64,000 nt of DNA from an uncultured Mycoplasmatota bacterium (GCA_900551525.1 URWD01000002.1:1-64000), one strand, 5' to 3'. Numbered from the stretch's first letter, positions 8,862 through 18,562 are shown. Translations and numbers: made by a program. Notes: generated by a model not told the origin, from the letters alone.

Positions 8862-8883
8862 AAATCATAGGTAGGTGGGCAAA

Positions 8884-9645
8884 ATGCATAGTTTTAAAAA
8901 ATCTGCAATAATTGCTTTTTCATCACTATTTTTACTAACAAATGTAAACGCAGCTACATGTGGTTATGAAGAAAAAGCAAAGTTAAATAATGAAATAACA
9001 AATGTAAAGGCAAATTATGAAATTAAAGAAAGGGTAATGAATAAAGACGAATATACAATTTCCGATGCTTTAATTGGAACTGAATACGAAGATACGTATG
9101 AAGCCACAACAGAATATATTCAAGTAAATATTTTGAATTTAACTGAAAATATGTATGTTGAAGTAACAAATGATTATAACGATGATAAAGCTATATATCA
9201 ATATAGTGACACAAAAAACGGGAACATATCATTTGATTGGCATGAAATTGATGAACTGGTAACATATACTATTAAGGTTTATGCCTCAAGCGCTACAGGA
9301 TGTGAAGGAACGATACTAAAAACATTGTATCAAGCTTTACCAAGGTATAATGATTACTCAACATATGATATTTGTAAAAATATTCCTGATTCGTATTTAT
9401 GTCAAAGGTATGTAACATATGAAAATATCGGTTTTGATGTTTTTACTGGTAGAATATATAAAGAAGTAGAAAAGAAAATTCAAAAAGAAGAAGAAACTAA
9501 AGAAAATGAAAAATGGTATAAAAAGGTTCAAAACTTTATTGTTAAACATAAAGTGCCATTTATCATCGGGGGAACAATATTGGTTGTCGCAGTTGGAAGT
9601 ACAACATATATAATAATAAAGAAACGTAGGAGAAGTATAATATGA
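8884..9645 (+). CDS. Secreted protein with C-terminal membrane anchor, first gene of Tad-like locus
   Basis: 253 residues from ATG 8884, chosen because AGGTGGGC lies at the right distance; GTG 8875 would contain the RBS. Signal peptide (about 1-20, ending VNAA), an extracellular domain with about five cysteines and beta-rich character, a charged Lys/Glu coiled segment (about 190-215), one TM helix (about 223-245) and a KKRRRS cytoplasmic tail. There is no LPXTG motif. It overlaps the giant secreted protein by four bases, so the two are coupled and may interact. Not a recognised family. Confidence 0.65.
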   Translation: MHSFKKSAIIAFSSLFLLTNVNAATCGYEEKAKLNNEITNVKANYEIKERVMNKDEYTISDALIGTEYEDTYEATTEYIQVNILNLTENMYVEVTNDYNDDKAIYQYSDTKNGNISFDWHEIDELVTYTIKVYASSATGCEGTILKTLYQALPRYNDYSTYDICKNIPDSYLCQRYVTYENIGFDVFTGRIYKEVEKKIQKEEETKENEKWYKKVQNFIVKHKVPFIIGGTILVVAVGSTTYIIIKKRRRSII

Positions 9646-12600
9646 AAAAAAATTTGAAAATATTAATAATTTTATTAACAATTTTTATTGGTTTTGCTAG
9701 CGCTGATGTTAAAGCTAGAACCATTGAAGAAAAAGAACAATTTACAAAACAAGCTAGTGGAAAACATAGTATCAGTGGTTTGAGCATTTTTGATGGTACT
9801 ACATTTGGTATGTGGAAATATTCATTTGTTGATACTTCCAGTGAAAATTTTGTGGGATACTGTATGGACCCACATAAAGACGCATCTAATGGATATAAAG
9901 TCGATCGTATTCTCGGAGATACAGCGTATACAAAAAGAATAAATGCTTTTGACCTAGGTGTCCTAGAAATTATTAAAAATGGTAAAAACCAATATAATGA
10001 TAGTTTAACCTTTACAGTTGATGGCAGTTCAAAAACAATTAGTGGAGATTCACTTTATGCTGCAACAAGTATAGCGGTACGTGCTTTTGCTTTAGGTGTC
10101 TTTGGATATGGCGGAGATGTTGAAAGTGCTAAATCAAGTCTAGTTCCATATTATACAGGTGTTGCATCAGCACATATAACTAGGGGAATTCAATGGGCAT
10201 CATACAACATAGATAAAATAAATACAATAACTGATACAAAATGTACAGGTTCTGTTGAAGATTTCAGAAAATGTTATGAAAAAACTTTTATTAAAGGATT
10301 TTTAAAGAATAATTGGTATAAAAATAGTTATAATTTCAAAATAAGCAGCAGTAGCTCTGAAGGCTATTTAGTAATGTATGCGGCTCAAAGTTTATTTATG
10401 AAAGGTTTTAACAGAGCATATGAAGTAATAACTGGTGATGTAACGACTGCTACAGTTACAGCAACTGCCAACCCTTCAACAACAGATAAAACAACAACAG
10501 ATAATACTATTGAAGAATATTATCATCAAACAATAGAGTTTGCTCAATTTGATGCTCAAGATGGAAAAATAGATAATTTTACATTAACATGTCAAGACTG
10601 TGCAAAAAATAATATAACTTTAGGAAATCTTGAATTTTTTAATCCACAAATAAATGATTGGCAAGTTGTTTCAAATATTAACGTTTTAACAGCATTTGAT
10701 GCTGATGGTAAAACAAAAAGTGGAAAAATAGAATTGAGATTTAAAGTTACTAGGATAAAAGATGATGAAAATTGCAAATCAGTAAATTATAAAATATCAT
10801 ATAGATACGATGACCCAAGTTTAAAATACATCGGAGCATTATTGAAAACTAGTGATACAAGTAAACAAAGATTCTTTATTATTCAAAAAAATGATGGAAA
10901 TTTAAAAAGTGAAATAACTGGAACGATAAAATGTTCAGCTTCTTGTGATACAGAATTAGAATTACCAGTATGTAGCTATGAAGAAGATGATGCTGTTGCA
11001 AAAATCAATGGTCCAACCAAGATTAAAACTTGTATAATAGATAACCAAGATGATGCAGGTAACACATATCAATTTACATCAGATGTAGGTGGAGTTGACA
11101 ATTCTTACTGTAAAATCTATTGTAAAGAAGATTATGCAGAAATTAAATTAAACCCAATAGTTAAAAATGTAAAATGTGGTGGATATTTCAAATTAACAAG
11201 TAAAATAAATGGTACAAAAACTTGTTATACAGGAAGTCCAAATACAACAGAAAACTCAACAAATGGTAAAAACAGTATAGATAAAGAAAAGTATTTACAA
11301 GATATAATTGCTGCTCAAAATAAAATGATTGAAGGCAGAGATTGGATATTAAAGGCTGAAGCGGCTTGGAAAACTATTCATGAACATACTGTTTCTTGTA
11401 GTTGTAATGGTTCTTATGATTATAATCACTCTCATGGTTCATATGCAGGAATTGAAGCTGGAACTCCAACTGCAGAAGGATATGTACCAATAAAAAATGC
11501 CACACATAGCTACAGCATCGGCGGTGGCGGTGCATGCAATGTTGATTGGGATGAATGTCCAAATGCTAACGGAAATGGTACTCATCGTTGTTGCGGAAGT
11601 GCAAATCCTACAGATGGAGATAGTTATAGTGATGTTTCTAACAAAATTCAATCTCAATATTACAACCACGGAAAACAATTAATAGAAGAAGGTTTCAGAG
11701 CTTATGAAAAGGCTTTGAGAGATTACAATGCTTGTACAACAGCATGGACAAACGAATTTGCTTTTGCTCAAGAAGTAAGATATTATTATGATGAAAATCG
11801 TGGAAAAGATAATACAAACTATGCTCCATACTTTGATTTATTAACTGGTAAAGATGAATTACAAAAATTAGAAAAATATGGAAATGAAAAAGTTGATACA
11901 AAAATTACAGTATGCACTGGGGCAACAAATGACAAGTATGAATGCTTAAATAAAAATAATGAAAAAACATTTGACTTATCAATAGATAGCAACAGAAAAG
12001 TTGATTATAATTATAATTCATCATATGGAAATGTCTTTGCAACAAAACCATATACAACTTGTACAGTAAATGGTTGCGAAACAAAGAACCCATACGTTTC
12101 ACAAGCAGCGTTTATAAAAAAAGAAGTAACAAAAGAACAAAAATACATTACACCAACAGCTTTCTATCAAATAGCTGCTAACGGAAAAGTAATAGCTTAC
12201 GACAATTATTCAATTGATAAGGTTCAACTAGAACCATTAGTTAATAAATTACCAATATCAACAAGTTCAGTTGGTGGTGGAGTATTCAAACTACTAGTTG
12301 AAAATCTTGGTGAATTCTATGATAAAAAAGATACTTATGGTAGATTAATTGATTACAATGGAGTTAATGAAACTAAGAGTGTAGCTTATGCAGTAGGTGT
12401 AAACGCATTTGATGGCGAATATGTATGCTACTATGAAAATACATGTAGACCAAAAGATTGTCCTAACTGTGACTTTGTTTGTGAAGGTGATGGATGTGAA
12501 TGGAAAGACTGTCCTTCATGCAACATATCATGTGTTAACTGTATATTCAACTTAGACGATTTAAATATAATAGTTAAAACAATTACTACAACAGATGTAA

Positions 12601-13088
12601 ATGCAGCAAATAGAACACATGGTTATAACTGGATTACATCAAGTAGTATGGAAGCATTACAATTATTAACTAAAAAAGCTTCAATGACAATTAGTGAAAT
12701 TGAAGAAATAAATGAAATGATATATGATGATAAGACAACAGATGGATCAACACTTGGATTTAGTATTAAATTAACACCTGAAATAATAAATAAAATTACA
12801 GCATATAACAAAGACAATGAAGATAATGGTGGTTATATAAATAACTCATTAACATGTTATGATGCCACAATTGATGGTGAAACATATAAAAACATTTATT
12901 GTTATAGCGAACTAATTGACAAGTTAGTTACTGAAAATGGTGATAATGTTACAGTACTTCCGAGTAGAGTAAATGATGAAGCAAGACGTGCTAATGACAC
13001 TGGAACTAGTGGTTATTGGACATTATGGTCAAATTATAGAATAGATAAAACAAGTGAATCCGTAATCGGCGGACCATCTTGGAAATAA
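9642..13088 (+). CDS. Giant secreted cysteine-rich surface protein (candidate adhesin of the Tad-like apparatus)
   Basis: 1148 residues with a signal peptide (about 1-25, ending VKA) and no C-terminal TM or LPXTG. The N-terminal 45-250 region recalls Gram-positive thioester (TQXA) domains: a Cys in YCMDPHK (C74) and a TxxA motif, T142-S-I-A145. The Gln that would form the thioester is replaced by Ser, so this assignment is tentative. A Thr-rich linker (about 268-288) follows. Later parts hold many cysteines, densest at about 927-970 (CPNCDFVCEGDGC and CPSCNISCVNC), probably disulphide-bonded. Its place at the head of the pilus operon suggests a tip or shaft-associated ligand-binding protein (inference). 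ATG overlaps the upstream TGA. Confidence 0.65.
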   Translation: MKKNLKILIILLTIFIGFASADVKARTIEEKEQFTKQASGKHSISGLSIFDGTTFGMWKYSFVDTSSENFVGYCMDPHKDASNGYKVDRILGDTAYTKRINAFDLGVLEIIKNGKNQYNDSLTFTVDGSSKTISGDSLYAATSIAVRAFALGVFGYGGDVESAKSSLVPYYTGVASAHITRGIQWASYNIDKINTITDTKCTGSVEDFRKCYEKTFIKGFLKNNWYKNSYNFKISSSSSEGYLVMYAAQSLFMKGFNRAYEVITGDVTTATVTATANPSTTDKTTTDNTIEEYYHQTIEFAQFDAQDGKIDNFTLTCQDCAKNNITLGNLEFFNPQINDWQVVSNINVLTAFDADGKTKSGKIELRFKVTRIKDDENCKSVNYKISYRYDDPSLKYIGALLKTSDTSKQRFFIIQKNDGNLKSEITGTIKCSASCDTELELPVCSYEEDDAVAKINGPTKIKTCIIDNQDDAGNTYQFTSDVGGVDNSYCKIYCKEDYAEIKLNPIVKNVKCGGYFKLTSKINGTKTCYTGSPNTTENSTNGKNSIDKEKYLQDIIAAQNKMIEGRDWILKAEAAWKTIHEHTVSCSCNGSYDYNHSHGSYAGIEAGTPTAEGYVPIKNATHSYSIGGGGACNVDWDECPNANGNGTHRCCGSANPTDGDSYSDVSNKIQSQYYNHGKQLIEEGFRAYEKALRDYNACTTAWTNEFAFAQEVRYYYDENRGKDNTNYAPYFDLLTGKDELQKLEKYGNEKVDTKITVCTGATNDKYECLNKNNEKTFDLSIDSNRKVDYNYNSSYGNVFATKPYTTCTVNGCETKNPYVSQAAFIKKEVTKEQKYITPTAFYQIAANGKVIAYDNYSIDKVQLEPLVNKLPISTSSVGGGVFKLLVENLGEFYDKKDTYGRLIDYNGVNETKSVAYAVGVNAFDGEYVCYYENTCRPKDCPNCDFVCEGDGCEWKDCPSCNISCVNCIFNLDDLNIIVKTITTTDVNAANRTHGYNWITSSSMEALQLLTKKASMTISEIEEINEMIYDDKTTDGSTLGFSIKLTPEIINKITAYNKDNEDNGGYINNSLTCYDATIDGETYKNIYCYSELIDKLVTENGDNVTVLPSRVNDEARRANDTGTSGYWTLWSNYRIDKTSESVIGGPSWK

Positions 13089-13099
13089 GGGGTGACTAA

Positions 13100-13513
13100 A
13101 TGAAGAATGCATTCTGGGCATACTGGTTGATACTATTAGGTATAGTAATCGTAGTAATAATGCTACTTGTTCAAAATCTTACAACAAGTAGCACTCAAGA
13201 TTACTATCTAATTAAAGAAATAACTGAAGCATCTATGATTGATGCAGTAGATTATTCTTATTATAGAACCTATGGTGAAGTAAAAATAAACAAAGAAAAA
13301 TTTTATGAAAGTTTTATACGTCGTTTTTCAGAAAATGCCGCATTAAACACAACTTACACAGTAAGCTTTTATGGAGTTTATGAAGCTCCCCCAAAAGCTA
13401 GTGTAGAAATTAAAAGTAAATCTAATACATTCAATGTTGTAGGTGATTCAACTACATTTGATATGGTAGAAAGAATAGATGCAATACTTGAAGGTAATAC
13501 ACTTGATGAATAA
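13100..13513 (+). CDS. TadE-like pseudopilin
   Basis: 137 residues. A short N-terminus (7 residues) precedes one TM helix (about 8-26), followed by a soluble domain beginning TTSSTQDYYLIKEITEA, the layout of TadE/TadF minor pseudopilins. GGGGTGA RBS before ATG 13100. It lies between the giant surface protein and the two SAF-domain proteins, on the same strand with short gaps. Probably a membrane-inserted structural subunit of the apparatus. Confidence 0.6.
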   Translation: MKNAFWAYWLILLGIVIVVIMLLVQNLTTSSTQDYYLIKEITEASMIDAVDYSYYRTYGEVKINKEKFYESFIRRFSENAALNTTYTVSFYGVYEAPPKASVEIKSKSNTFNVVGDSTTFDMVERIDAILEGNTLDE

Positions 13514-13530
13514 CATAAGGAGGAATAAAA

Positions 13531-14301
13531 ATGGGTGGTAAGAAAAATGTATTTACAAAGTTTTTAACAAATAAAACAACAGTTACGTTAGTAGGTATTG
13601 TTCTAGGACTAGGAGTTTTAGTGGGATTTTACATATATCGTGTTAATAAACAAGTAAATCCCACCCGTATTCCTGTTGCTAAAAGAGCTATAAGTGCTAC
13701 TGAAGAAATAACAAAAGATGACATCGAATATGTCAAAGTTAGTAAAAGTTTCTTAAAAAAAAGAGATGTTTATCAATCAGTAACAAATTTAGTTGGTAAA
13801 TATGTTTCAACTGGAACATCTATTCCTAAGGGAGGAATGTTCTATACAGCTCAAGTTGTTGAAAAAAAGGAATTACCAAATGCTATATTTGATGAAATAC
13901 CTGAAGGATATACAATCTATCAATTAAAAGTAGATAATAATACAACATATGCTAATTCAATATATCCTGGTGATAAAATAGATTTATGGCTTAAAACAAC
14001 TGAAAATGGTATTTTAGTTTTTGGTGAATTTATATCAAATATTGAGGTCTTAGCAGTTCGTGATAATGCTGGTCAAAATGTTTTTGATGTTACAAGTGGA
14101 AGAACTCCAGCATGGTTATTATTTGCTGTAAAGACTGATTTATATCGTTATTTAAAACTAGCTGAAAGCATATCTGGGATGACTATTATTCCGGTTCCAA
14201 AAAATAATTTGGCAAATCCAGATGTTGGGTCAACTGAATATACAAGTCAAGAACTTATAGATATTCTAGATAGACAAACTCTTAGAATGGAGGCCCAATA
14301 A
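13531..14301 (+). CDS. cpaB: SAF-domain pilus assembly protein, CpaB/RcpC-like (copy 1)
   Basis: 256 residues. N-terminal TM (about 17-37), then a SAF domain (about 45-115; IPVAKRAISATEEITKDDIE) and a second conserved domain typical of CpaB/RcpC. In Tad systems this protein works outside the membrane in pilus assembly. Together with the next gene it forms a tandem paralogous pair sharing YANSIYPGDKIDLWLKT and NVFDV.SGRTPA. Strong AAGGAGG RBS; stop and next start overlap as TAATG at 14299-14303. Confidence 0.85.
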   Translation: MGGKKNVFTKFLTNKTTVTLVGIVLGLGVLVGFYIYRVNKQVNPTRIPVAKRAISATEEITKDDIEYVKVSKSFLKKRDVYQSVTNLVGKYVSTGTSIPKGGMFYTAQVVEKKELPNAIFDEIPEGYTIYQLKVDNNTTYANSIYPGDKIDLWLKTTENGILVFGEFISNIEVLAVRDNAGQNVFDVTSGRTPAWLLFAVKTDLYRYLKLAESISGMTIIPVPKNNLANPDVGSTEYTSQELIDILDRQTLRMEAQ

Positions 14302-15110
14302 TGAATAATATCTTAGCAAAAATTAAAAATTTATTTCTTAATAGAAATACTGTTACAATATTGGGCGTTATAGCTGGTGTTATAGCATTATGGTTTGCTT
14401 ATAGTATAACTTTAGACAAAGCTGTAAAACCTCAAAAAGTGCCAGTTGCAGCCAAAGATTTAACTGCAGGAACAATTATAACAAAAGAAGATATTGAATA
14501 TGTTGAAGTAAATTCTGATGTATTAAAAAAGGCAAGTGTAGTAACTAGTTCTTCACAACTTATTGGTTATTATGTAACAAATAATACATCAGTAGTTCGT
14601 GGTTCAATGTTTTACAAAAGTCAAGTTGTAACAAAAGATAAATTAATTGAAAGAGATTTGGAAACAGTCCCAGAAGGTTATAGACTTTACTGGCTAAAAG
14701 TAGACAATGCTTCAACATATGCTAACTCAATATATCCTGGTGATAAAATAGATTTATGGCTTAAAACTAAGAATGAAGGCAAATATGTATACGAAGAATT
14801 TATAACAAATATTGAAGTTCTTAGTGTTAAAGATTCAAAAGGACAAAATGTTTTTGATGTATCAAGCGGAAGAACTCCAGCAGTACTTGTATTTGCAGTA
14901 ACAGATGAAATGTTCTCATATTTAAGTAAAATAGGTTATTTAAGTGGTATGGATTTATATCCAGTTCCAATTAATAAAAAGAATTCAGATAAAGATGCTA
15001 CTACAGAAATAACAAATGATGCTTTAAGAACATTAATCGATAGCCAAGCTAGAAATGTTACACCAGATACAAATGAATCAAATAATGATAATAATACAAA
15101 TAATGAATAA
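14301..15110 (+). CDS. cpaB: SAF-domain pilus assembly protein, CpaB/RcpC-like (copy 2)
   Basis: 269 residues. Same layout as its upstream neighbour: TM (about 15-35), SAF domain (VPVAAKDLTAGTIITKEDIE), second domain with the same YANSIYPGDKIDLWLKT block. The C-terminal tail is Asp/Asn-rich. The tandem duplication and divergence suggest the two may form a hetero-oligomer in the cell wall, in place of the secretin-associated ring of Gram-negative Tad systems (inference). Confidence 0.85.
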   Translation: MNNILAKIKNLFLNRNTVTILGVIAGVIALWFAYSITLDKAVKPQKVPVAAKDLTAGTIITKEDIEYVEVNSDVLKKASVVTSSSQLIGYYVTNNTSVVRGSMFYKSQVVTKDKLIERDLETVPEGYRLYWLKVDNASTYANSIYPGDKIDLWLKTKNEGKYVYEEFITNIEVLSVKDSKGQNVFDVSSGRTPAVLVFAVTDEMFSYLSKIGYLSGMDLYPVPINKKNSDKDATTEITNDALRTLIDSQARNVTPDTNESNNDNNTNNE

Positions 15111-15125
15111 AAGAGGGTGTTACTA

Positions 15126-16223
15126 GTGAATGATGCTGTATTTTCACAAATAGATTTTGGACCTTTAAAAGAGTTTTTAGAAGAAGATAACATAACTGAC
15201 GTATCATATTCTAATGGTGGTCAAGTTTGGCTAAAAACTCTTGATAAAGGTATATATAGGGTTGAAAGACCAGAAATAAATAATGCTTTAATGGAAAAGC
15301 TAGCTTTTCAATGTTCAAATGTTATGGGTAAAACATTTAATATGGCCCATCCATTTTTGGATGCTGAATCTGCAGAACTTCGTTTAAACTTTGTTCATGA
15401 ATCTATAGCCACAAATGGTATTTGTTGCGTTATAAGAAAGACGCCTGCCAAAATCCGTCTAAACAAAGATAAACTGATAAATGAAAAATATGTAACAGAG
15501 GATTTACATGACTTTTTAATGACTTGTGTTGAAGGACACTGTAATATTATTGTAAGTGGGGAAACTGGATCAGGTAAAACAGAACTTGTTAAATACTTAG
15601 CCGCTCATACAAAAGAAAATGAAAAAATAATAACAATTGAAGATACTCTAGAACTTCACTTAGATAAAATATTTCCACATCGTGATATTGTTGCTATGAA
15701 AACAAATAATATTGCATCTTACTCAGATGTACTAGTAACATGTATGCGACAAAACCCAAGATGGATTTTACTATCCGAAGTTCGTTCAGCAGAAGCAGTT
15801 ACAGCAGTACGTAACTCAATATCATCTGGACACAACATTATATCAACAATTCACTCAGATAGAGCTTTAAACATACCAATGCGTTTATATAGTTTGCTAG
15901 AAAACAGTCAAGATATAGACCAATTCTTAAAGTCAATTCACAGATATGTTCAAATTGGTGTTCATGTTAAAGGTTACATGAGTAAAGAATTAGGTAGATT
16001 CCAACGTGAAATAATCGAAGTCGTAGAATTTTATGTTGATGAAAATAACGAAGCAAAATCCAATATTATCTTTAAAAAAAGTTTAGATGGCAAGTTCAGT
16101 TTTAATAACCCAAGTAAATATTTAATTGACTATTTAGGTGTTCAAGGTGTAACATTAAAACCAGATTATTTTGTCAAATCAAAAAATGACACAAATTCAG
16201 AAGCTGAAATAGAAAGCTTATAA
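15126..16223 (+). CDS. cpaF: Tad/type II secretion ATPase CpaF (TadA)
   Basis: 365 residues from GTG 15126, preferred over the in-frame GTG 15117 because AGAGGG at 15112-15117 gives proper spacing. Walker A is G145-ETGSGKT-152, Walker B is WILLSEVR around 213-220 (Glu 218), and the His-box is TIHSDRALN near 247. This cytoplasmic hexameric motor powers pilin polymerisation through TadB/TadC. It lacks the long N-terminal extension of many CpaF proteins. Confidence 0.92.
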   Translation: MNDAVFSQIDFGPLKEFLEEDNITDVSYSNGGQVWLKTLDKGIYRVERPEINNALMEKLAFQCSNVMGKTFNMAHPFLDAESAELRLNFVHESIATNGICCVIRKTPAKIRLNKDKLINEKYVTEDLHDFLMTCVEGHCNIIVSGETGSGKTELVKYLAAHTKENEKIITIEDTLELHLDKIFPHRDIVAMKTNNIASYSDVLVTCMRQNPRWILLSEVRSAEAVTAVRNSISSGHNIISTIHSDRALNIPMRLYSLLENSQDIDQFLKSIHRYVQIGVHVKGYMSKELGRFQREIIEVVEFYVDENNEAKSNIIFKKSLDGKFSFNNPSKYLIDYLGVQGVTLKPDYFVKSKNDTNSEAEIESL

Positions 16224-16241
16224 CAGAAAGGAGCGTTTAAT

Positions 16242-17165
16242 ATGTTTACAGTTAATTTAACAAGTTATTTACCAGAATTGTTAATACTATTAGCAATTGC
16301 TACAGTGGTTTTAATAGCTCGTCGAAATCCTGGTGAAAACGTATATAAATATGTAACAAATAAAGCAACTGATATGTATGATAAATACGCTCCATACTCA
16401 TTTAAAATGGTAAGAGAAAAAGCAGTTGAATTAGGACAAGAATATACTCCAAGACAATATTTAACACAAGTTATAATTCTTGGTGGTATAGCAGCTTTAG
16501 TAGGATATTTTTACTTTTATAGTATTGTCATTGCTGTAATATATGCAATTGTAGCCATAGCATTTATACCATATCTTGCTTATTTAAGACTACAAAGAGT
16601 GTATAGTGAATATATATTTGAACAAATACAAACATATACAACAAATGTTATAATGGAATTTAATACAACTCAAAGTTTTGTTAAAGCTCTTGAAGGTGTT
16701 AGAGATTCAGGGATTCTTGAAGAACCAGTTGTTAGTGATGTCAAAAAGATGATTGAAATGTCATATCAAAATGGTACCATAGATGAATCAATAACTTATT
16801 TTAATAGCAAATACCCATTTTACATGGTAAAAAATATGCATCAATTATTCCTACAAATAACCAAAGAAGGTGCCAGAGATTCAGGACAAGCATTAGAAAA
16901 TATGTCACTTGATATTGATGCCTTAGTAGAAGGTGTATATCGTGACCAAATGGACAGAAATAATTTCCATGGCAGATTCCTAAGATTCGGTTTAATTTTA
17001 TATTTACTCGTTATAGTTTTAAGATTCATGTTAGGTGAAGACAATTATATTAAATTACTAGATATATGGTATGTACAAATTATTTTACATGCTATTGTCA
17101 TTATAAATGCTTTCTTTATGTTAAGTGGAGAAAAATACTATAATGAAGATGTAGGAGGAGAATAA
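16242..17165 (+). CDS. tadB: Tad inner-membrane platform protein TadB
   Basis: 307 residues. N-terminal TM (about 8-24), a paired TM region (about 75-120), a cytoplasmic T2SF (GspF-like) domain with the helix NVIMEFNTTQSFVKALEGV, and two C-terminal TM helices. In Tad systems TadB and TadC form the platform engaged by the CpaF motor. Good GAAAGGAG RBS; the stop overlaps the tadC region (17165). Confidence 0.88.
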   Translation: MFTVNLTSYLPELLILLAIATVVLIARRNPGENVYKYVTNKATDMYDKYAPYSFKMVREKAVELGQEYTPRQYLTQVIILGGIAALVGYFYFYSIVIAVIYAIVAIAFIPYLAYLRLQRVYSEYIFEQIQTYTTNVIMEFNTTQSFVKALEGVRDSGILEEPVVSDVKKMIEMSYQNGTIDESITYFNSKYPFYMVKNMHQLFLQITKEGARDSGQALENMSLDIDALVEGVYRDQMDRNNFHGRFLRFGLILYLLVIVLRFMLGEDNYIKLLDIWYVQIILHAIVIINAFFMLSGEKYYNEDVGGE

Positions 17166-17953
17166 TGCAAATAGAAGTTATTATTGTCGCTGTAATCGTA
17201 TTTGGTATAATGACTATAACTGGTCAAATAAGTATTAATCAGCTTATAAGTGATAATCAAATGCTTTTTATGAAGTTAAAAGAAAAAGATTGGGATTTTC
17301 TAGTCAGAGCCAAGTATGGAAATAATGTTAATCCAGACATTCTCTTTAATAAAAGAATAAAAAATGCTCTAATTACTATGGCTATAGCATTTGCCTTTTT
17401 AATCAAAGATTTAAATGCTGTTAAAGTATTATTAATATTTGTTCTAGGAGTGTTTATCTTTAAAACATCTTATAATGATATAAAAAAATATTATCAACGA
17501 CATATGTCTGAAATAGACTCGATGTTACCACATTATTTAAAAAACCTAGAAATATTAATTCAACATTATACTGTACCAGTTGCTATTGGTAAATCAATGG
17601 CTGAATCACCAGAAATATTTAAAGATGGATTACAAGAAATGATTGACTCTATAAATTCTGGGGATGATACGATCGAACCATATATGGAATTTGCTAGAAA
17701 GTATCCAGTACGTGATTCAATGCGTATGATGCGTTTATTATATCGTCTAAGTTTAGGACGTCAAGAAAGAAAACAAGAACAAATACTAACATTTTCAAGA
17801 TCAATATCTTCACTTCAACAAAAAGCTCGTGAAACAAGATACAAAAATAGACTAGAAAAAATGGAAGGCAAAACCATGAGTATGCTTATAACAACTGGGG
17901 TAGGATTAATGATATTACTAGTTTTAGCTGTTATACAACTTATGGACATATAA
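17165..17953 (+). CDS. tadC: Tad inner-membrane platform protein TadC
   Basis: 262 residues. TM near the N-terminus, a TM pair around 75-100, a T2SF domain (MLPHYLKNLEILIQHYTVPVA) and one C-terminal TM. Partner of TadB. It starts on the last base of tadB with GGAGGAG upstream. The pilin genes follow, but with their own promoter. Confidence 0.88.
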   Translation: MQIEVIIVAVIVFGIMTITGQISINQLISDNQMLFMKLKEKDWDFLVRAKYGNNVNPDILFNKRIKNALITMAIAFAFLIKDLNAVKVLLIFVLGVFIFKTSYNDIKKYYQRHMSEIDSMLPHYLKNLEILIQHYTVPVAIGKSMAESPEIFKDGLQEMIDSINSGDDTIEPYMEFARKYPVRDSMRMMRLLYRLSLGRQERKQEQILTFSRSISSLQQKARETRYKNRLEKMEGKTMSMLITTGVGLMILLVLAVIQLMDI

Positions 17954-17977
17954 ATTTACAAAAAGTTTAAAATATAA

Positions 17978-18006
17978 TTGATATTTTAAGGAAATTAAGT
18001 TATAAT
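17978..18006 (+). promoter_or_regulatory. Internal promoter for the pilin-like genes
   Basis: TTGATA (17978-17983), exactly 17 bases, TATAAT (18001-18006), then AAAGGAGG at about 18019-18025. This near-consensus promoter lets the pilin-like genes be made in excess over the motor and platform genes. Confidence 0.75.
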
Positions 18007-18033
18007 AAAAATATATTAAAAGGAGGATAACAA

Positions 18034-18279
18034 ATGAAAGAAGCTACTGGAGAATTAAATATGACTGTAGTTACTGTAGTTGCAATTGCTGCTGTTGGTG
18101 CTTTCTTCTATTTCTTTATCTGGCCTGGTATTCAAGCTGGACTTTCAAGAAATACTTGCCTAAATCTATGTCCAGGCGGAGAATTGGACACAGCCCAAGG
18201 ACGTGGTGGTGTAGATGTTAATAACAGAACTTGTTTTTGTGCAGATGGAACACAAATAGATTTTGGCGACGAAGAATAA
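18034..18279 (+). CDS. Small Flp-like pilin candidate with four cysteines (copy 1)
   Basis: 81 residues: MKEATGELNMT, one hydrophobic helix (about 11-32), then a short domain with C42, C46 and a CxC pair. The position after tadC and behind its own strong promoter fits a major Flp-type pilin. The usual prepilin cleavage motif (G followed by Glu at +5) is not present. The first 11 residues are identical in the next gene. No known family recognised beyond the pilin-like layout. Confidence 0.6.
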   Translation: MKEATGELNMTVVTVVAIAAVGAFFYFFIWPGIQAGLSRNTCLNLCPGGELDTAQGRGGVDVNNRTCFCADGTQIDFGDEE

Positions 18280-18301
18280 GACAAAACATAAGAGGTGAAA
18301 A

Positions 18302-18562
18302 ATGAAAGAGGCTACAGGAGAATTAAATATGACGATAATAGTTTCTATATCGATCGGTATCTTGGCAGCCTTTTTTTTCGGCTTTTTATGGCCAATGATT
18401 AATGGAAATTTTCAAAAAAATTCACAATGTAGCAAAGCTATATGTGATTGTAGTACTGAAGTAAGAAATACAATAGAAAACGAAACTGGTCAAAAAAATC
18501 ATTGTTTATGCAGAAATAGTGCAACAGATGAAAACACTTTTTATTGCCCATTCAAAGGTTAG
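18302..18562 (+). CDS. Small Flp-like pilin candidate with cysteines (copy 2)
   Basis: 86 residues. Identical MKEATGELNMT start, then a TM helix (about 12-32) and a cysteine-rich tail (C, CDC, CLC, C). The tail is not alignable with copy 1 apart from its cysteines. AGAGGTG RBS before ATG 18302. A paralogous pair that keeps the N-terminus but varies the exposed domain is consistent with structural subunits sharing a membrane or polymer interface. Confidence 0.6.
   Translation: MKEATGELNMTIIVSISIGILAAFFFGFLWPMINGNFQKNSQCSKAICDCSTEVRNTIENETGQKNHCLCRNSATDENTFYCPFKG

Noticed and set aside
11374..11682. Overlapping open frames on both strands within the giant surface protein gene
   Set aside because: His/Cys-rich shadows of a continuous, well-started 1148-codon gene.
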